Shown one piece after another: positions 24,326-33,505 of a stretch of DNA of 64,000 nucleotides. How positions within the stretch are numbered: the first letter of the stretch is position 1; each line of letters opens with the position of its first letter. A program made the translations under genes and the position numbers. A model generated the notes under the pieces. It did no database searches. It was not told the DNA's origin and saw nothing but the letters and a program-made list of their open reading frames with translations. The DNA is from Comamonas_C sp026954015 (GTDB taxonomy: Bacteria; Pseudomonadota; Gammaproteobacteria; Burkholderiales; Burkholderiaceae_C), in NCBI GenBank assembly GCA_035063785.1, contig JAPSFS010000001.1:62001-126000 (forward strand), read 5' to 3'.

Positions 24326-24552
24326 GCCGGGCCCTTGTCGCGGTGTGCGGCGCAGCAGTATGTCTGCGCGCCGTCGGTCAGTGCCTCCTCGCGCGGCAGG
24401 TGCACGCCGCAGTGCGCGCAGGCGACCATTTCCTGTGGCTCACGTGGCGTGCGTGGCGTGCGCGCGCCAGGCGGCTGCGGCGGTGGGCGTTGCCCGCGTG
24501 CGATCGCGTAGACCAGCGCGATCACCGCAATGATGAGCAGGTACTTGGTCAC
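24322..24552 (-). CDS. PP0621-family small zinc-ribbon membrane protein
   Basis: A 76-residue protein starting with GTG 24552, whose GTGA overlaps the stop of the CcsA-like gene. One N-terminal membrane helix (KYLLIIAVIALVYAIARG) is followed by a Pro-rich linker and a Cys-rich end (VACAHCGVHLPREEA...YCCAAH), a probable metal site. This matches the PP0621 family, which lies next to pilS in many beta- and gammaproteobacteria. The function is unknown. It is part of an overlapping chain CcsA-like, PP0621, pilS, pilR, ampD. Confidence 0.85.
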   Translation of the reverse strand: MTKYLLIIAVIALVYAIARGQRPPPQPPGARTPRTPREPQEMVACAHCGVHLPREEALTDGAQTYCCAAHRDKGPA

Positions 24553-25343
24553 GCGGCGCGTCCCAGCACGACTTCGAGCACGAAGCGCGACCCCACGTAG
24601 GCCAGCAGCAGCAGGCCGGTGCCGATGTAGAGCACGCGTATCGCCTTGCGCCCACGCCAGCCAAAGCGCGCGCGCCCGATGAGCAGCACCGCGATCGTCG
24701 CCCACGCAAGAACCGAGAACACGTTCTTGTGGTCCCACCGCGGCGCGTGGCCGTAGAGCTGTTCGCCGAACAGCCAGCCTTGCGCGAGCGTGGCCGACAG
24801 CAGGATGAAGCCTGCCGCGATGAAACGGAACGTGAGGCGTTCGAGCGTGAGCAGCGGCAGCGGCCCGTCCGGGCCGGCCGCCAGGCGCATGCGCTGCTCG
24901 GCGCGTCCCATGAGCCACGCGTGCACCACGGCCGCGGCAAACAGCCCGTAGCTTGCGATGCCCAGCGTCAGGTGCAGCGCGAGCCACGGCGAGGCGCGCT
25001 CGTCCAGCGGCAGGCCAGGAAACGCGGCGGCGGCGAGCACGGTTGCGCTCGCGAGCAGCGCCATGCCGATGAGCGCGCGGCGCGAATGCACCTGCGGCAG
25101 GAACTGGCGCTCGACTGCGTAGGTGGCCAGGACGAGCCACAGCGTCATCGACAGTGCCGGGGCGAACCCGAAGCGCGGCGTTGCCGAGAACAGCCCCGCG
25201 CCGAGTGCCAGCGCGTGCAGGCACCAGGCAGGTGTCATGGCCAGGCGGCTGGGTGCCTGGCCCAGAATGACCGGCAGCAGGTAAGCGAGCGCCGCGGCAC
25301 CGGCCAGGAGCCATCCTTGCGAGGATGCGGTCGGTAAAATCAT
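24549..25343 (-). CDS. CcsA/YpjD-family cytochrome c assembly-type membrane protein
   Basis: A 264-residue integral membrane protein with about eight helices. The conserved PRWDHKNVFSVLAWATIAVLL segment resembles the WD-x-K region of CcsA/HemX/YpjD proteins. It is encoded next to ffh in many proteobacteria (YpjD). CcsA relatives handle haem for cytochrome c maturation, but the YpjD branch has no proven role. ATG 25343 was chosen; upstream in-frame codons are proline-rich and overlap the ffh promoter. Confidence 0.85.
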   Translation of the reverse strand: MILPTASSQGWLLAGAAALAYLLPVILGQAPSRLAMTPAWCLHALALGAGLFSATPRFGFAPALSMTLWLVLATYAVERQFLPQVHSRRALIGMALLASATVLAAAAFPGLPLDERASPWLALHLTLGIASYGLFAAAVVHAWLMGRAEQRMRLAAGPDGPLPLLTLERLTFRFIAAGFILLSATLAQGWLFGEQLYGHAPRWDHKNVFSVLAWATIAVLLIGRARFGWRGRKAIRVLYIGTGLLLLAYVGSRFVLEVVLGRAA

Positions 25344-25447
25344 GGGCCTGCAGTTTAGTCCTTTGCCGCTGGTCGGCGGGTGGTGTTGGGGTGCGTTCGG
25401 CGGTGCTGCCGGCATCTGGCGCTGCCTCTACAGGAGCACCCCTTCCC

Positions 25448-26821
25448 ATGGCTTCCGCGCTCACCGAAAAACTCTCCCGTCTCGTCAAGGAGATGCGCGG
25501 CCAGGCCCGCATCACCGAATCGAACGTGCAGGACATGCTGCGCGAGGTGCGCATGGCCCTGCTCGAAGCCGACGTGGCGCTGCCCGTGGTGCGCGACTTC
25601 ATTGCGCGCGTGAAGGAAAAGGCGCTGGGCCAGGAGGTGCTGGGCAGCTTGAAGCCCGGCCAGGCGCTGGTGGGCATCGTCAACCGGGAACTGGCCGCGA
25701 CCATGGGCGAGGGCGTGGCCGACCTCAACCTGGCCGCGCAGCCGCCCGCCGTGATCCTGATGGCCGGCCTGCAGGGTGCGGGCAAGACGACGACGACGGC
25801 CAAGCTCGCCAAACACCTGATCGAAAAGCGCAGGAAGAAGGTGCTGACGGTTTCGGGCGACGTCTATCGGCCCGCCGCGATCGAGCAGCTCAAGACCGTG
25901 ACCGCGCAGGCCGGGGCCGAGTGGTTCCCCTCCAGCCCCGAGCAGAAGCCGCGCGAGATCGCGCTGGCGGCGCTGGACTACGCGAGGAAGCACTTCTTCG
26001 ACGTGCTGCTGGTCGATACTGCCGGGCGCCTCGCGATCGACGAGGTGCTGATGCAGGAGATCAAGGAACTGCACGCGGTGCTGAACCCGGTGGAGACGCT
26101 CTTCGTCGTCGATGCCATGCAGGGGCAGGACGCGGTGAACACCGCGCGGGCCTTCAAGGAGGCGCTGCCGCTCACCGGCATCGTACTCACGAAATTGGAC
26201 GGCGACTCGCGCGGCGGCGCGGCGCTGTCGGTGCGCGCGATCACGGGCGCGCCGATCAAGTTCGCGGGCATCTCGGAGAAGCTCGACGGCCTGGAGGTGT
26301 TCGATGCCGAGCGCCACGCGGGCCGCGTGCTCGGCATGGGCGACATCGTCGCGCTCGTCGAGCAGGTGGCGCAGGGCGTGGACCTGGAGGCGGCGCAAAA
26401 GCTCGCCGCCAAGGTCAAGAGCGGCAGCGGGTTCGATCTGAACGACTTTCTCGGCCAGCTGCAGCAGATGAAGCAGATGGGGGGGCTCTCCAGCCTCATG
26501 GACAAGCTCCCGGCGCAGCTCGCCGCCAAGGCGGGCGACGTGGACATGGCCAGGGCCGAGCGCGACATCCGCCGCAAGGAGGGCATCATCTGCTCGATGA
26601 CACCGACGGAACGGCGCAAGCCCGAGCTCATCAAGGCCACGCGCAAGAAGCGCATCGCCGTCGGCGCGGGCGTGCAGGTGCAGGAGGTCAACCGCCTCTT
26701 GAACGAGTTCGACCAGATGCGCACCATGATGAAGAAGATGAAGGGCGGCGGCCTCATGAAGATGATGAAGAAGCTCGGCGGCATGAAGGGAATGAAGGGC
26801 ATACCCGGCATGCCTTTCTGA
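25448..26821 (+). CDS. ffh: Signal recognition particle GTPase Ffh
   Basis: A 457-residue SRP54 protein: N domain, G domain with P-loop GLQGAGKTTTTAKL (Lys113), DTAGRL, TKLDGDSRGGAALS, and a methionine-rich M domain at the C-terminus (MRTMMKKMKGGGLMKMMKKLGGMKGMKG) that binds 4.5S RNA and signal sequences. It delivers nascent membrane proteins to FtsY. ATG 25448 follows a GGAG-containing leader (CAGGAGCACCCC). Divergent from the CcsA-like gene. Confidence 0.97.
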   Translation: MASALTEKLSRLVKEMRGQARITESNVQDMLREVRMALLEADVALPVVRDFIARVKEKALGQEVLGSLKPGQALVGIVNRELAATMGEGVADLNLAAQPPAVILMAGLQGAGKTTTTAKLAKHLIEKRRKKVLTVSGDVYRPAAIEQLKTVTAQAGAEWFPSSPEQKPREIALAALDYARKHFFDVLLVDTAGRLAIDEVLMQEIKELHAVLNPVETLFVVDAMQGQDAVNTARAFKEALPLTGIVLTKLDGDSRGGAALSVRAITGAPIKFAGISEKLDGLEVFDAERHAGRVLGMGDIVALVEQVAQGVDLEAAQKLAAKVKSGSGFDLNDFLGQLQQMKQMGGLSSLMDKLPAQLAAKAGDVDMARAERDIRRKEGIICSMTPTERRKPELIKATRKKRIAVGAGVQVQEVNRLLNEFDQMRTMMKKMKGGGLMKMMKKLGGMKGMKGIPGMPF

Positions 26822-26829
26822 TCTTTTTA

Positions 26830-26871
26830 TGGCTCTGGCGCTTGCTGGACAAGCGCGGGCAGCTATCAAAT
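26830..26871. repeat. Dispersed repeat, copy 4
   Basis: GGCTCTGGCGCTTGCTGGACAAGCGCGGGCAGCTATCAAAT is a full copy immediately after the ffh stop and 12 bp before the next gene. Its GCGCTTG/CAAGCGC hairpin may act in the transcript. Confidence 0.85.
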
Positions 26872-26882
26872 CAGGAAAATGA

Positions 26883-28154
26883 ATGGCATTGTGGCTGGAT
26901 GCGTCACCCAAGGGCTATCCGCTCACCGCGGCGCCGTGCGCCGCCGAGGACATCGGCACGCGGGGCTGGAACGTGCTCGCGGGCGATCTGCCGCTGCCGC
27001 TCGCGGTGCTCAAGCGCAGCGCCCTGCAGCACAACCTCGCGTGGATGCAGCGCTACGCGGCCGAGCGCGGCGTGTGGCTGGCGCCGCACGGCAAGACGAC
27101 GATGTCGCCCGAGCTGTGCGCGATGCAGCTCGCTGCAGGCGCGTGGGGCCTGACGTTCGCCAACGTCTGGCAGGCGCAACTGGGCGTGTCCGTGGGCGCG
27201 CGGCGCATCGTGATCGCGAACCAGGTGTTGCAGTCGGCCGACCTCGATGCGCTCGATGCCTTGCTCGCGAGCCACGCCGGGTTGCGCGTCTGGTTCCTTG
27301 TCGATTCCCTGCGCCAGCTTGCGTTGATCGAAGACTGGGCCGCGCTACGCGCGAGCGGCCGGGTGTTCGACGTGCTGCTGGAGCTGGGCGTGGCGGGCCA
27401 GCGCACGGGCTGCCGCACGCATGAAGAAGCCCTGGCGCTGGCCCGCGTGCTTGCGGCCAGCCGCGCGGTGCGCCTGTGCGGCATCGAGTGCTACGAGGGG
27501 CTGGTGGCGCGCTGCGACAGCGCGCACGACGCGCAGGCCGTCACGCAGCTTGTCGAGCGTGCGGTGGCGCTGGCGCGCGCCTGCGATGCCGAAGCGCTGT
27601 GGGCCGACGGCGAAGAGCACATCCTGGTGTCGGCGGGCGGCTCGGCGGTGTTCGACCTCGTGCTGCCGCTTTTGAAGCTGCAGGGCCTCTCGCGCCCGGT
27701 GCAGGGCATCCTGCGCTCGGGCTGCTACCTCACGCATGACCATGGCAACTACCAGCGTTTCGTGCGGCTCGTCGCCGAGCGCGAAGGCCTGCAGGATGGC
27801 CTGCAGCCCGCGCTCACCGTCTGGGCGCTGGTGCAGTCCGTGCCCGAACCGGGGCTGGCGCTGCTCAACGCCGGGCGGCGCGACGTGTCCTTCGACATCG
27901 ACCTGCCCACGCCGCTGCGCTGGGTATGCTGCGGCACGCAGAGCGCGGCAGGCGCGCCCGCCGACTGGCGCATCACTGCGCTCAACGACCAGCACGCCTA
28001 TCTGCGCTTCGATCCGCAAGGGGCGTCGCCCCAGGTGGGCGACCGCGTGGAGCTTGGCATTTCGCATCCCTGCACCACCTTCGACAAGTGGCGCTGGATG
28101 CCGGTGGTCGAGGACGATGGCGCCGTCAGCGGCGCCATCCACACCTGCTTCTAA
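26883..28154 (+). CDS. DSD1-family PLP-dependent amino acid deaminase
   Basis: A 423-residue fold-type III PLP enzyme related to D-serine dehydratase and D-threonine aldolase. The alanine-racemase-like N-terminal barrel carries the PLP Lys in WLAPHGKTTMSPEL near residue 75; the C-terminal DSD-like domain has ISHPCTTFDKW, where His and Cys bind zinc in eukaryotic DSD. The probable reaction is deamination of a D-hydroxyamino acid such as D-serine to a keto acid. The exact substrate cannot be read from sequence. No linked racemase or transporter. Confidence 0.82.
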   Translation: MALWLDASPKGYPLTAAPCAAEDIGTRGWNVLAGDLPLPLAVLKRSALQHNLAWMQRYAAERGVWLAPHGKTTMSPELCAMQLAAGAWGLTFANVWQAQLGVSVGARRIVIANQVLQSADLDALDALLASHAGLRVWFLVDSLRQLALIEDWAALRASGRVFDVLLELGVAGQRTGCRTHEEALALARVLAASRAVRLCGIECYEGLVARCDSAHDAQAVTQLVERAVALARACDAEALWADGEEHILVSAGGSAVFDLVLPLLKLQGLSRPVQGILRSGCYLTHDHGNYQRFVRLVAEREGLQDGLQPALTVWALVQSVPEPGLALLNAGRRDVSFDIDLPTPLRWVCCGTQSAAGAPADWRITALNDQHAYLRFDPQGASPQVGDRVELGISHPCTTFDKWRWMPVVEDDGAVSGAIHTCF

Positions 28155-28177
28155 GGCAACGCTGATTCAGCGTTGCC
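28155..28177. repeat. Perfect 23-bp palindrome (GGCAACGCTGA-T-TCAGCGTTGCC)
   Basis: Eleven-base arms around a single central base lie directly after the deaminase stop and 11 bp before the convergent miaB end. They share the core of the 81-bp element at 8679. A strong hairpin in both directions could stabilise or terminate both transcripts, although no T-run is present. Confidence 0.75.
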
Positions 28178-28187
28178 CCAAGCGTCT

Positions 28188-29525
28188 TCAGGCCGTGGCC
28201 GTCGCCTCAACCACCTCGCCGCGCAGCGTGTAGTGGCGCGCCGCGGTGATGTGCACGTCGATCATCCGGCCGATCAGCGCGGCGTCGCCGGGGAAGTTCA
28301 CCACGCGGTTGCATTCGGTGCGGCCCATGAGTTCGCTGGCGTCGCGCTTGCTTGTTCCCTCGACGAGGATGCGCTGCACCGTGCCCACGCGCTGCTCGCT
28401 GATCGCGTGCATCTGCTGGTCGATGAGAGCCTGTACCTCCAGCAGGCGCCGCTGCTTGACCTCCTGCGGCGTCTCGTCGCGCAGGCTCGCCGCGGGGGTG
28501 CCGGGGCGCGGGCTGAAGATGAAGCTGAAGGAGTTGTCGAAGCCCACTTCTTCGATCAGCGCGAGCAGCTTGGCGTGGTCTTCTTCCGTCTCGCGCGGAA
28601 AGCCGATGATGAAGTCGCTGCCCACCGCCATGCCGGGGCGCACGGCGCGAAGCTGGGCGATGGTCTTCTTGTACTGCGCGGCGGTGTAGCCGCGCTTCAT
28701 GTACGAGAGGATCTTGTCGCTGCCGTGCTGCACCGGCAGGTGCACGTGGCTCACGAGCTTGGGAATGCGCGCGTAGGCCTCGATGAGGCTCGCGGTGAAA
28801 TCGTTGGGGTGGCTCGTGGTGTAGCGGATGCGCTCGATGCCGGGGATCTCGGCCACGTATTCGAGCAGCAGCGCGAAGTCGGCAATCTCGCCGCTCTCGC
28901 CCATGCGGCCGCGGTAGGCGTTGACGTTCTGGCCCAGCAGCGTCACCTCCTTCACGCCCTGGTCGGCGAGCTGCGCGATCTCGACCAGCACGCCCTCGAA
29001 GGGGCGGCTCATCTCCTCGCCGCGCGTGTAGGGCACGACGCAGTAGCTGCAGTACTTGGAGCAGCCTTCCATGATCGAGACGTAGGCGCTGCAGCCCTCG
29101 GTGCGCGCGGGCGGCAGGTGGTCGAACTTTTCGATCTCGGGAAAGCTGATGTCCACCTGCGGGCGGTTTTCCTTGATGCGCGCGTCCAGCATCTGCGGCA
29201 GGCGGTGCAGCGTCTGCGGGCCGAAGACCAGATCGACGAAGGGCGCGCGGCGGATGATCTCCTCGCCCTCCTGGCTCGCCACGCACCCGGCGACGCCGAT
29301 CAGCGTGCCTTTTTCCTTGAGGTGCTTGACGCGCCCCAGATCGGAAAAAACTTTTTCCTGCGCCTTCTCGCGCACCGAGCAGGTGTTGAACAGCACCAGG
29401 TCGGCCTCGTCGGGGTTGTCGGTGGCTTCGTAGCCCCGGCTGTCGGCCAGCACGTCCAGCATCTTGCCCGAGTCGTACTCGTTCATCTGGCAGCCGAAGG
29501 TTTTGATGAAGACTTTCTTGCTCAT
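28188..29525 (-). CDS. miaB: tRNA-2-methylthio-N6-dimethylallyladenosine synthase MiaB
   Basis: A 445-residue radical-SAM methylthiotransferase acting on i6A37 of tRNA. The N-terminal UPF0004 domain (FIKTFGCQMNEYDSGKM, LVLFNTCSVREKAQEK) ligates the auxiliary cluster. The radical-SAM cluster cysteines are in GCSKYCSYCVVPYTRGEEMSR, and a TRAM domain lies at the C-terminus. ATG 29525 was chosen because the family begins directly with KKVFIKTFGCQ. It appears monocistronic or leads the leftward set from mnmH. Confidence 0.96.
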   Translation of the reverse strand: MSKKVFIKTFGCQMNEYDSGKMLDVLADSRGYEATDNPDEADLVLFNTCSVREKAQEKVFSDLGRVKHLKEKGTLIGVAGCVASQEGEEIIRRAPFVDLVFGPQTLHRLPQMLDARIKENRPQVDISFPEIEKFDHLPPARTEGCSAYVSIMEGCSKYCSYCVVPYTRGEEMSRPFEGVLVEIAQLADQGVKEVTLLGQNVNAYRGRMGESGEIADFALLLEYVAEIPGIERIRYTTSHPNDFTASLIEAYARIPKLVSHVHLPVQHGSDKILSYMKRGYTAAQYKKTIAQLRAVRPGMAVGSDFIIGFPRETEEDHAKLLALIEEVGFDNSFSFIFSPRPGTPAASLRDETPQEVKQRRLLEVQALIDQQMHAISEQRVGTVQRILVEGTSKRDASELMGRTECNRVVNFPGDAALIGRMIDVHITAARHYTLRGEVVEATATA

Positions 29526-29592
29526 GGCGTTCTCGCAGGGAAAAAACACGCGCGCCGCAGGGGCGCAGCCGCCGCGGCGCGTGGGGCCGGCC

Positions 29593-30018
29593 TTACTTGC
29601 CGGTCGCGGACTGTTCGGATTCGAACTGGTAGTTGCGCACCACCATGCCGGGCGCGGCGCGCGGTTTGGCGGCCTCGGCTTCGGTGAGCAGCCAGACCGT
29701 GTGCAGCATGCGGGTGGAGCGCTCGGTCACGTAGTGCACCGTGTAGGTCTTGCCGCGCAGCGTGTGCGGCATCACCAGGTGGTTCCTTGCGTCGAACACG
29801 CGCAGGCCCGGCGCGCTGCGCACGGGTTCGCCGTTGAGCAGCACCTTGTTGGCCGCAACGAAGGTGACCGAGCCGCGCAGCGCCGCCGCCGGAAAGCTGC
29901 GCGCCCCCGCGCCCGAAGTGGCCAGCGGCTCTTGCGGCTGACCGATCGCGGGCGCGCCGGCGAGCGCCACGCTCAGGGTGGCCACGAGGCAGGCGAAAGG
30001 GCGGAAGCAGCGGGTCAT
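29593..30018 (-). CDS. Secreted hypothetical protein
   Basis: A 141-residue protein with a clear signal peptide (RCFRPFACLVATLSVALAGAPAIG). The mature part contains NKVLLNGEPVRSAPGLRVFDARNHLVMPHTLRGKTYTVHYVTE and a C-terminal VVRNYQFESE. I recognise no named domain. The strand-rich middle suggests a small periplasmic beta-fold. It lies between miaB and mnmH on the same strand, 37 bp after mnmH, and may share its transcript. The function is unknown. Confidence 0.78.
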   Translation of the reverse strand: MTRCFRPFACLVATLSVALAGAPAIGQPQEPLATSGAGARSFPAAALRGSVTFVAANKVLLNGEPVRSAPGLRVFDARNHLVMPHTLRGKTYTVHYVTERSTRMLHTVWLLTEAEAAKPRAAPGMVVRNYQFESEQSATGK

Positions 30019-30055
30019 GGTGTCTATCCAGGGGCTGGGCCGTGTGTCCTCGATT

Positions 30056-31114
30056 CTAGGCGGTGCGCTCGTGCCGGAGGATCGCGCCCGCGAGCGCGGT
30101 GATGCCCGCGTCGGAAAGGTCGGGCGCCGCGATGCGTGTGCGCGCCGCCCACCCTGTGAAGTTGCGTGTCTGCGAGCGCCCGTAGTGCGGGTCGTAGTGC
30201 AGCGTCATGAGCTCCTGGAACAACGGGGCCAGGGCGTGCGTGCGGGCCCAGCCCTGCCAGCGCGCAATGGTCTCGTGCCCGTGCATTTCGGTGAGCACGC
30301 CGAGGCGCTCGCTCAGCGCTTCGGGGTCGTCGCCCAGGTAGGCGTAGTCGCGCAGCAGGTAGGCGAGGCGCTCTTCGGTGGGCGCCTCGATCTCGATGCA
30401 CGGCGCGTGGCGCAGTCGCTGCACCAGAAGCGGGGGCACCGACAGGCGCCCGATGCGCGCGCTCTCGCCTTCGAGGTATACGGGGCGCGCCAGATCCATC
30501 GCCTGCAGCGCACTCCAGATCTGCGTCTCGAAGTGCTTTTGCGAGGGCTGCGACACGCCGGGCAGGCTGCCGAGCAGCGAACCCTTGTGCCGCGCCAGGT
30601 GTTCGAGGTCGAGCACCTGCGCGCCCTGCGCGGCCAGCGCGTGCAGGATGCGCGTCTTGGCGCTGCCGGTGGCGCCCACCACCGCGCGGATCTGCAACTG
30701 CGGCACGAGCACCTCCAGCGCGTCGATCACGTGGCGGCGAAACGCCTTGTAGCCGCCCGCGAGCTGCTCCGCCTTCCAGCCGACGAGCCGCATCCATTGC
30801 ACCATCGCGCCGCTGCGCATGCCGCCGCGCCAGCAGTACACGAGCGGGCGCCAGCTGGCGGGCTGTTCGGCGAAGACGGTGCGCAGGTACTCGGCCAGGT
30901 GCGCCGCGACCATCGCGCCGCCGGTGCGCCGTGCCTCGAACGCACCCTGCCGTGCGTAGAGCGTGCCGACGATCGCGCGCTCGGCGTCGTCGAGCACGGG
31001 GCAGTTGATCGCGCCGGGGATGTGGTCTTCCGCGAACTCGGCGGGCGAGCGGGCGTCGATCAGCGTGTCGAATCGGGCGATGTCCTCGGGGCGGACGGGA
31101 GCGGGGTGCTGCAC
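30056..31114 (-). CDS. mnmH: tRNA 2-selenouridine synthase MnmH (SelU/YbbB)
   Basis: An about 352-residue enzyme that converts 2-thiouridine-34 to 2-selenouridine in tRNA. The N-terminal rhodanese domain has FDTLIDARSPAEF and the catalytic Cys in LVYCWRGGMRS. A C-terminal P-loop domain has VVGATGSAKTRIL, and LDLEHLARHKGSLLG is a family hallmark. GTG 31114 is the chosen start; GTG 31186 would add 24 Arg-rich residues. No selD or selAB lies in the window, so selenophosphate supply must come from elsewhere; alternatively the enzyme geranylates tRNA. Confidence 0.92.
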   Translation of the reverse strand: MQHPAPVRPEDIARFDTLIDARSPAEFAEDHIPGAINCPVLDDAERAIVGTLYARQGAFEARRTGGAMVAAHLAEYLRTVFAEQPASWRPLVYCWRGGMRSGAMVQWMRLVGWKAEQLAGGYKAFRRHVIDALEVLVPQLQIRAVVGATGSAKTRILHALAAQGAQVLDLEHLARHKGSLLGSLPGVSQPSQKHFETQIWSALQAMDLARPVYLEGESARIGRLSVPPLLVQRLRHAPCIEIEAPTEERLAYLLRDYAYLGDDPEALSERLGVLTEMHGHETIARWQGWARTHALAPLFQELMTLHYDPHYGRSQTRNFTGWAARTRIAAPDLSDAGITALAGAILRHERTA

Positions 31115-31352
31115 GGAACTGGGGTGGGGTCGGGGAATGCGCGCGCCGCGTCGCGCGGCCCGCAGGCGGCGGGTATTGTCCGTCACTGCGCTGCCACGCG
31201 GGAGCGTGCTTCCAACAAGAGAGCTGTCCGCGCTTGTCAGGTAAGGGCTGGGGCCGGTTTTTCCTTGTATTTCCTCACTCGGGCCGCAGGCTCGCCCGCG
31301 TCGCTAGACTAGCCACTCCTACGGCTGCATTATTTCAAGGGGACCAGAGCAC

Positions 31353-32444
31353 ATGGCCATCACCGAGCAGGATGTGCTGGCGGCACTCGCCAGCGTGAAG
31401 GACCCACTGTCGGGCAAGGACCTGGTCACGCCGCAGGCGCTGCGCAACCTGCAGGTGACCGGCGGTGACGTGGCGTTCGACGTGGAGATGCCGTACCCGG
31501 CCAAGAGCCTCGTGCCGCAGCTGCGCAGCCAGCTCGTCGCGGCGGCGCGGACGCTGGCGGGCGTGAGCAACGTCTCGGTCAACATCACGAGCAAGGTGAT
31601 GTCGCAGGTGGCCGGTCGGGGCGCGCGGCAGATTCCGGGCGTCAAGAACATCGTCGCCGTGGCGTCGGGCAAGGGCGGCGTGGGCAAGAGCACTACCGCG
31701 GTGAACCTGGCGCTGGCGCTCGCGGCCGAGGGCGCGCAGGTCGGGCTGCTGGACGCCGACATCTACGGCCCGAGCCAGCCGCTCATGACCGGCACCTCGG
31801 GCAAGCCCGAGACGCTCGACGGCAAGCACATGGAGCCCAAGCGCGCAATGGGCCTGCAGATCAACTCGATCGGCTTTCTCGTGAGCGACGAGCAGGCCAT
31901 GGTCTGGCGCGGCCCGATGGCGAGCAACGCGCTGGAGCAGCTCATCATGCAGACGCGCTGGCAGGACCTCGACTACCTCGTCGTGGACATGCCGCCCGGC
32001 ACCGGCGACATCCAGCTCACGCTGGCGCAGAAGGTGCCGCTCACCGGCGCGGTGATCGTCACCACGCCGCAGGACATCGCGCTGATCGATGCGAAGAAGG
32101 GCATCACGATGTTCCAGAAGGTGGGGGTGCCCATCCTCGGCATCGTCGAGAACATGGCGGTGCATATTTGCAGCAACTGCGGCCATGCCGAGCACATCTT
32201 CGGCGAGGACGGCGGCAAGAACCTGGCGCAGAAGTACGGCATGCCCTACCTGGGCGCGCTGCCGCTGGCGCTGTCGATCCGCGAGCAGGCCGACTCGGGC
32301 CGCCCCACGGTGTTCGCCGAGCCCGACGGCGACGTGAGCGCGATCTACAAGGCCATGGCGCGCCAGCTCGCGAGCAACATCGCCGCGCGCAGCGGCGGCG
32401 AACAGCCCGCGTTCCCGACGATCAAGATCAGCAAGGATACCTGA
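31353..32444 (+). CDS. apbC: Iron-sulphur carrier ATPase ApbC (Mrp)
   Basis: A 363-residue Mrp/NBP35-family P-loop ATPase. An N-terminal DUF59/MIP18-like domain (DVLAALASVKDPLSGKDLV) is followed by the deviant Walker A AVASGKGGVGKSTTAVNLALAL, then LDADIYGPSQPLM, and the cluster-binding CxxC in HICSNCGHAEHIFG. It is thought to carry Fe-S clusters to apoproteins. AAGGGGACC lies 11-19 bases upstream of ATG 31353. It is divergent from mnmH with a 240-bp gap in which I see no other feature. Confidence 0.95.
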   Translation: MAITEQDVLAALASVKDPLSGKDLVTPQALRNLQVTGGDVAFDVEMPYPAKSLVPQLRSQLVAAARTLAGVSNVSVNITSKVMSQVAGRGARQIPGVKNIVAVASGKGGVGKSTTAVNLALALAAEGAQVGLLDADIYGPSQPLMTGTSGKPETLDGKHMEPKRAMGLQINSIGFLVSDEQAMVWRGPMASNALEQLIMQTRWQDLDYLVVDMPPGTGDIQLTLAQKVPLTGAVIVTTPQDIALIDAKKGITMFQKVGVPILGIVENMAVHICSNCGHAEHIFGEDGGKNLAQKYGMPYLGALPLALSIREQADSGRPTVFAEPDGDVSAIYKAMARQLASNIAARSGGEQPAFPTIKISKDT

Positions 32445-32469
32445 GCGCGGTGCACCGGCGGGCGCGCGC

Positions 32470-33201
32470 TCAGCGCGGCTCGCCCGCGAGGCTCAGGAAT
32501 TCGCGCCGCAACGCCGCGTCCTTGAGGAACGCGCCACGCATGATCGAATTGGTCATGTGCGCGCCGTCATCCTTCACGCCGCGCCAGTGCATGCAGGCGT
32601 GGCTGGCCTGCATCACCACGGCGAGACCATCGGGCTTGACGCGCCGCTCCAGCTCGTCGGCGAGCATGGTGATCGCCTCTTCCTGGATCTGCGGGCGGCT
32701 CATGATCCAGTCGCAGATGCGTGCGTACTTGGACAGCCCGATCAGGTCGGACTTGGGGTTGGGCAGCACGCCGATCCACACCTTGCCCTCGATGGGGCAC
32801 AGGTGGTGCGAGCAGGCGCTGCGCACCGCGAGCGGCCCCACCACCATGAGCTGGTTCAGGTGCGCGGTGTTGGGAAACGCGGTGACCTTGGGCTCGCCCT
32901 GGTAACGCCCGCGAAACACCTCGTCGATATAGAGCTTGGCCATGCGCCGCGCGGTGTCGGCGGTGTTGTGGTCGTTCTCGGTGTCGATCACCAGCGCCTG
33001 CAGCACCTCCTGCATCTTGGCCTGCACCTCGTCGCGCAGTTCGTCGATCTCGCCCGCGTGGATGAAGTCGGCGATGTTGTCGTTGGCGTGGTAGCGCTGG
33101 TGCGCCGCGATCAGGCGGTAGCGGATGCGGTCCGACGCCGGCATGCGCTGCGTGATGGCGTCTTCCGGTGTCGTCTGTGGTGCGCTGACGTGCATGAGCA
33201 T
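32470..33201 (-). CDS. folE: GTP cyclohydrolase I FolE
   Basis: A 243-residue GTP cyclohydrolase I, the first step of tetrahydrofolate and pterin synthesis. Conserved segments are NDNIADFIHAGEID, DTARRMAKLYIDEVFRGRY, the zinc ligands in SACSHHLCPIEGKVWIGVLP and the C-terminal ASHACMHWRGVKD. The start at ATG 33201 has AGGAGAGG upstream; ATG 33195 and GTG 33234 are alternatives. It converges on apbC. No other folate gene is nearby. Confidence 0.94.
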   Translation of the reverse strand: MLMHVSAPQTTPEDAITQRMPASDRIRYRLIAAHQRYHANDNIADFIHAGEIDELRDEVQAKMQEVLQALVIDTENDHNTADTARRMAKLYIDEVFRGRYQGEPKVTAFPNTAHLNQLMVVGPLAVRSACSHHLCPIEGKVWIGVLPNPKSDLIGLSKYARICDWIMSRPQIQEEAITMLADELERRVKPDGLAVVMQASHACMHWRGVKDDGAHMTNSIMRGAFLKDAALRREFLSLAGEPR

Positions 33202-33365
33202 GGTGGTGATCCTCTCCTGTAGTGATGTCGTCACCCCCTCGAATCACCGCGCAAAGCCGCGCGCGTGATGGCTGCTGGTAGCGACACCGTGTTAGATGCC
33301 CGAGAGTTCGCGCGCGTTTCCGCCCCCGCGCGGCTGGCTGGTTCGCCGCGCGTGATCATCGCCAT

Positions 33366-33391
33366 AAAAAAGCCCCGCGCGAAGGCGGGGC
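33366..33391 (-). terminator. Rho-independent terminator for the leftward ABC gene
   Basis: Read on the minus strand, GCCCCGCC-TTCG-CGCGGGGC-TTTTT lies about 115 bp after the stop of the substrate-binding gene at 33506. The remaining 33202-33505 gap holds the folE leader and nothing else I can identify. Confidence 0.85.
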
Positions 33392-33505
33392 AGAGGGGCA
33401 TGGGGTCGGTGCGGTTCATGGCGACGCCGAACAAGTCCCTCGCGTGCGTCGCATCGCATCCCCAGACGGGGCGCACCACATCGCGGGGGCTTGTCCAGCG
33501 TCGCC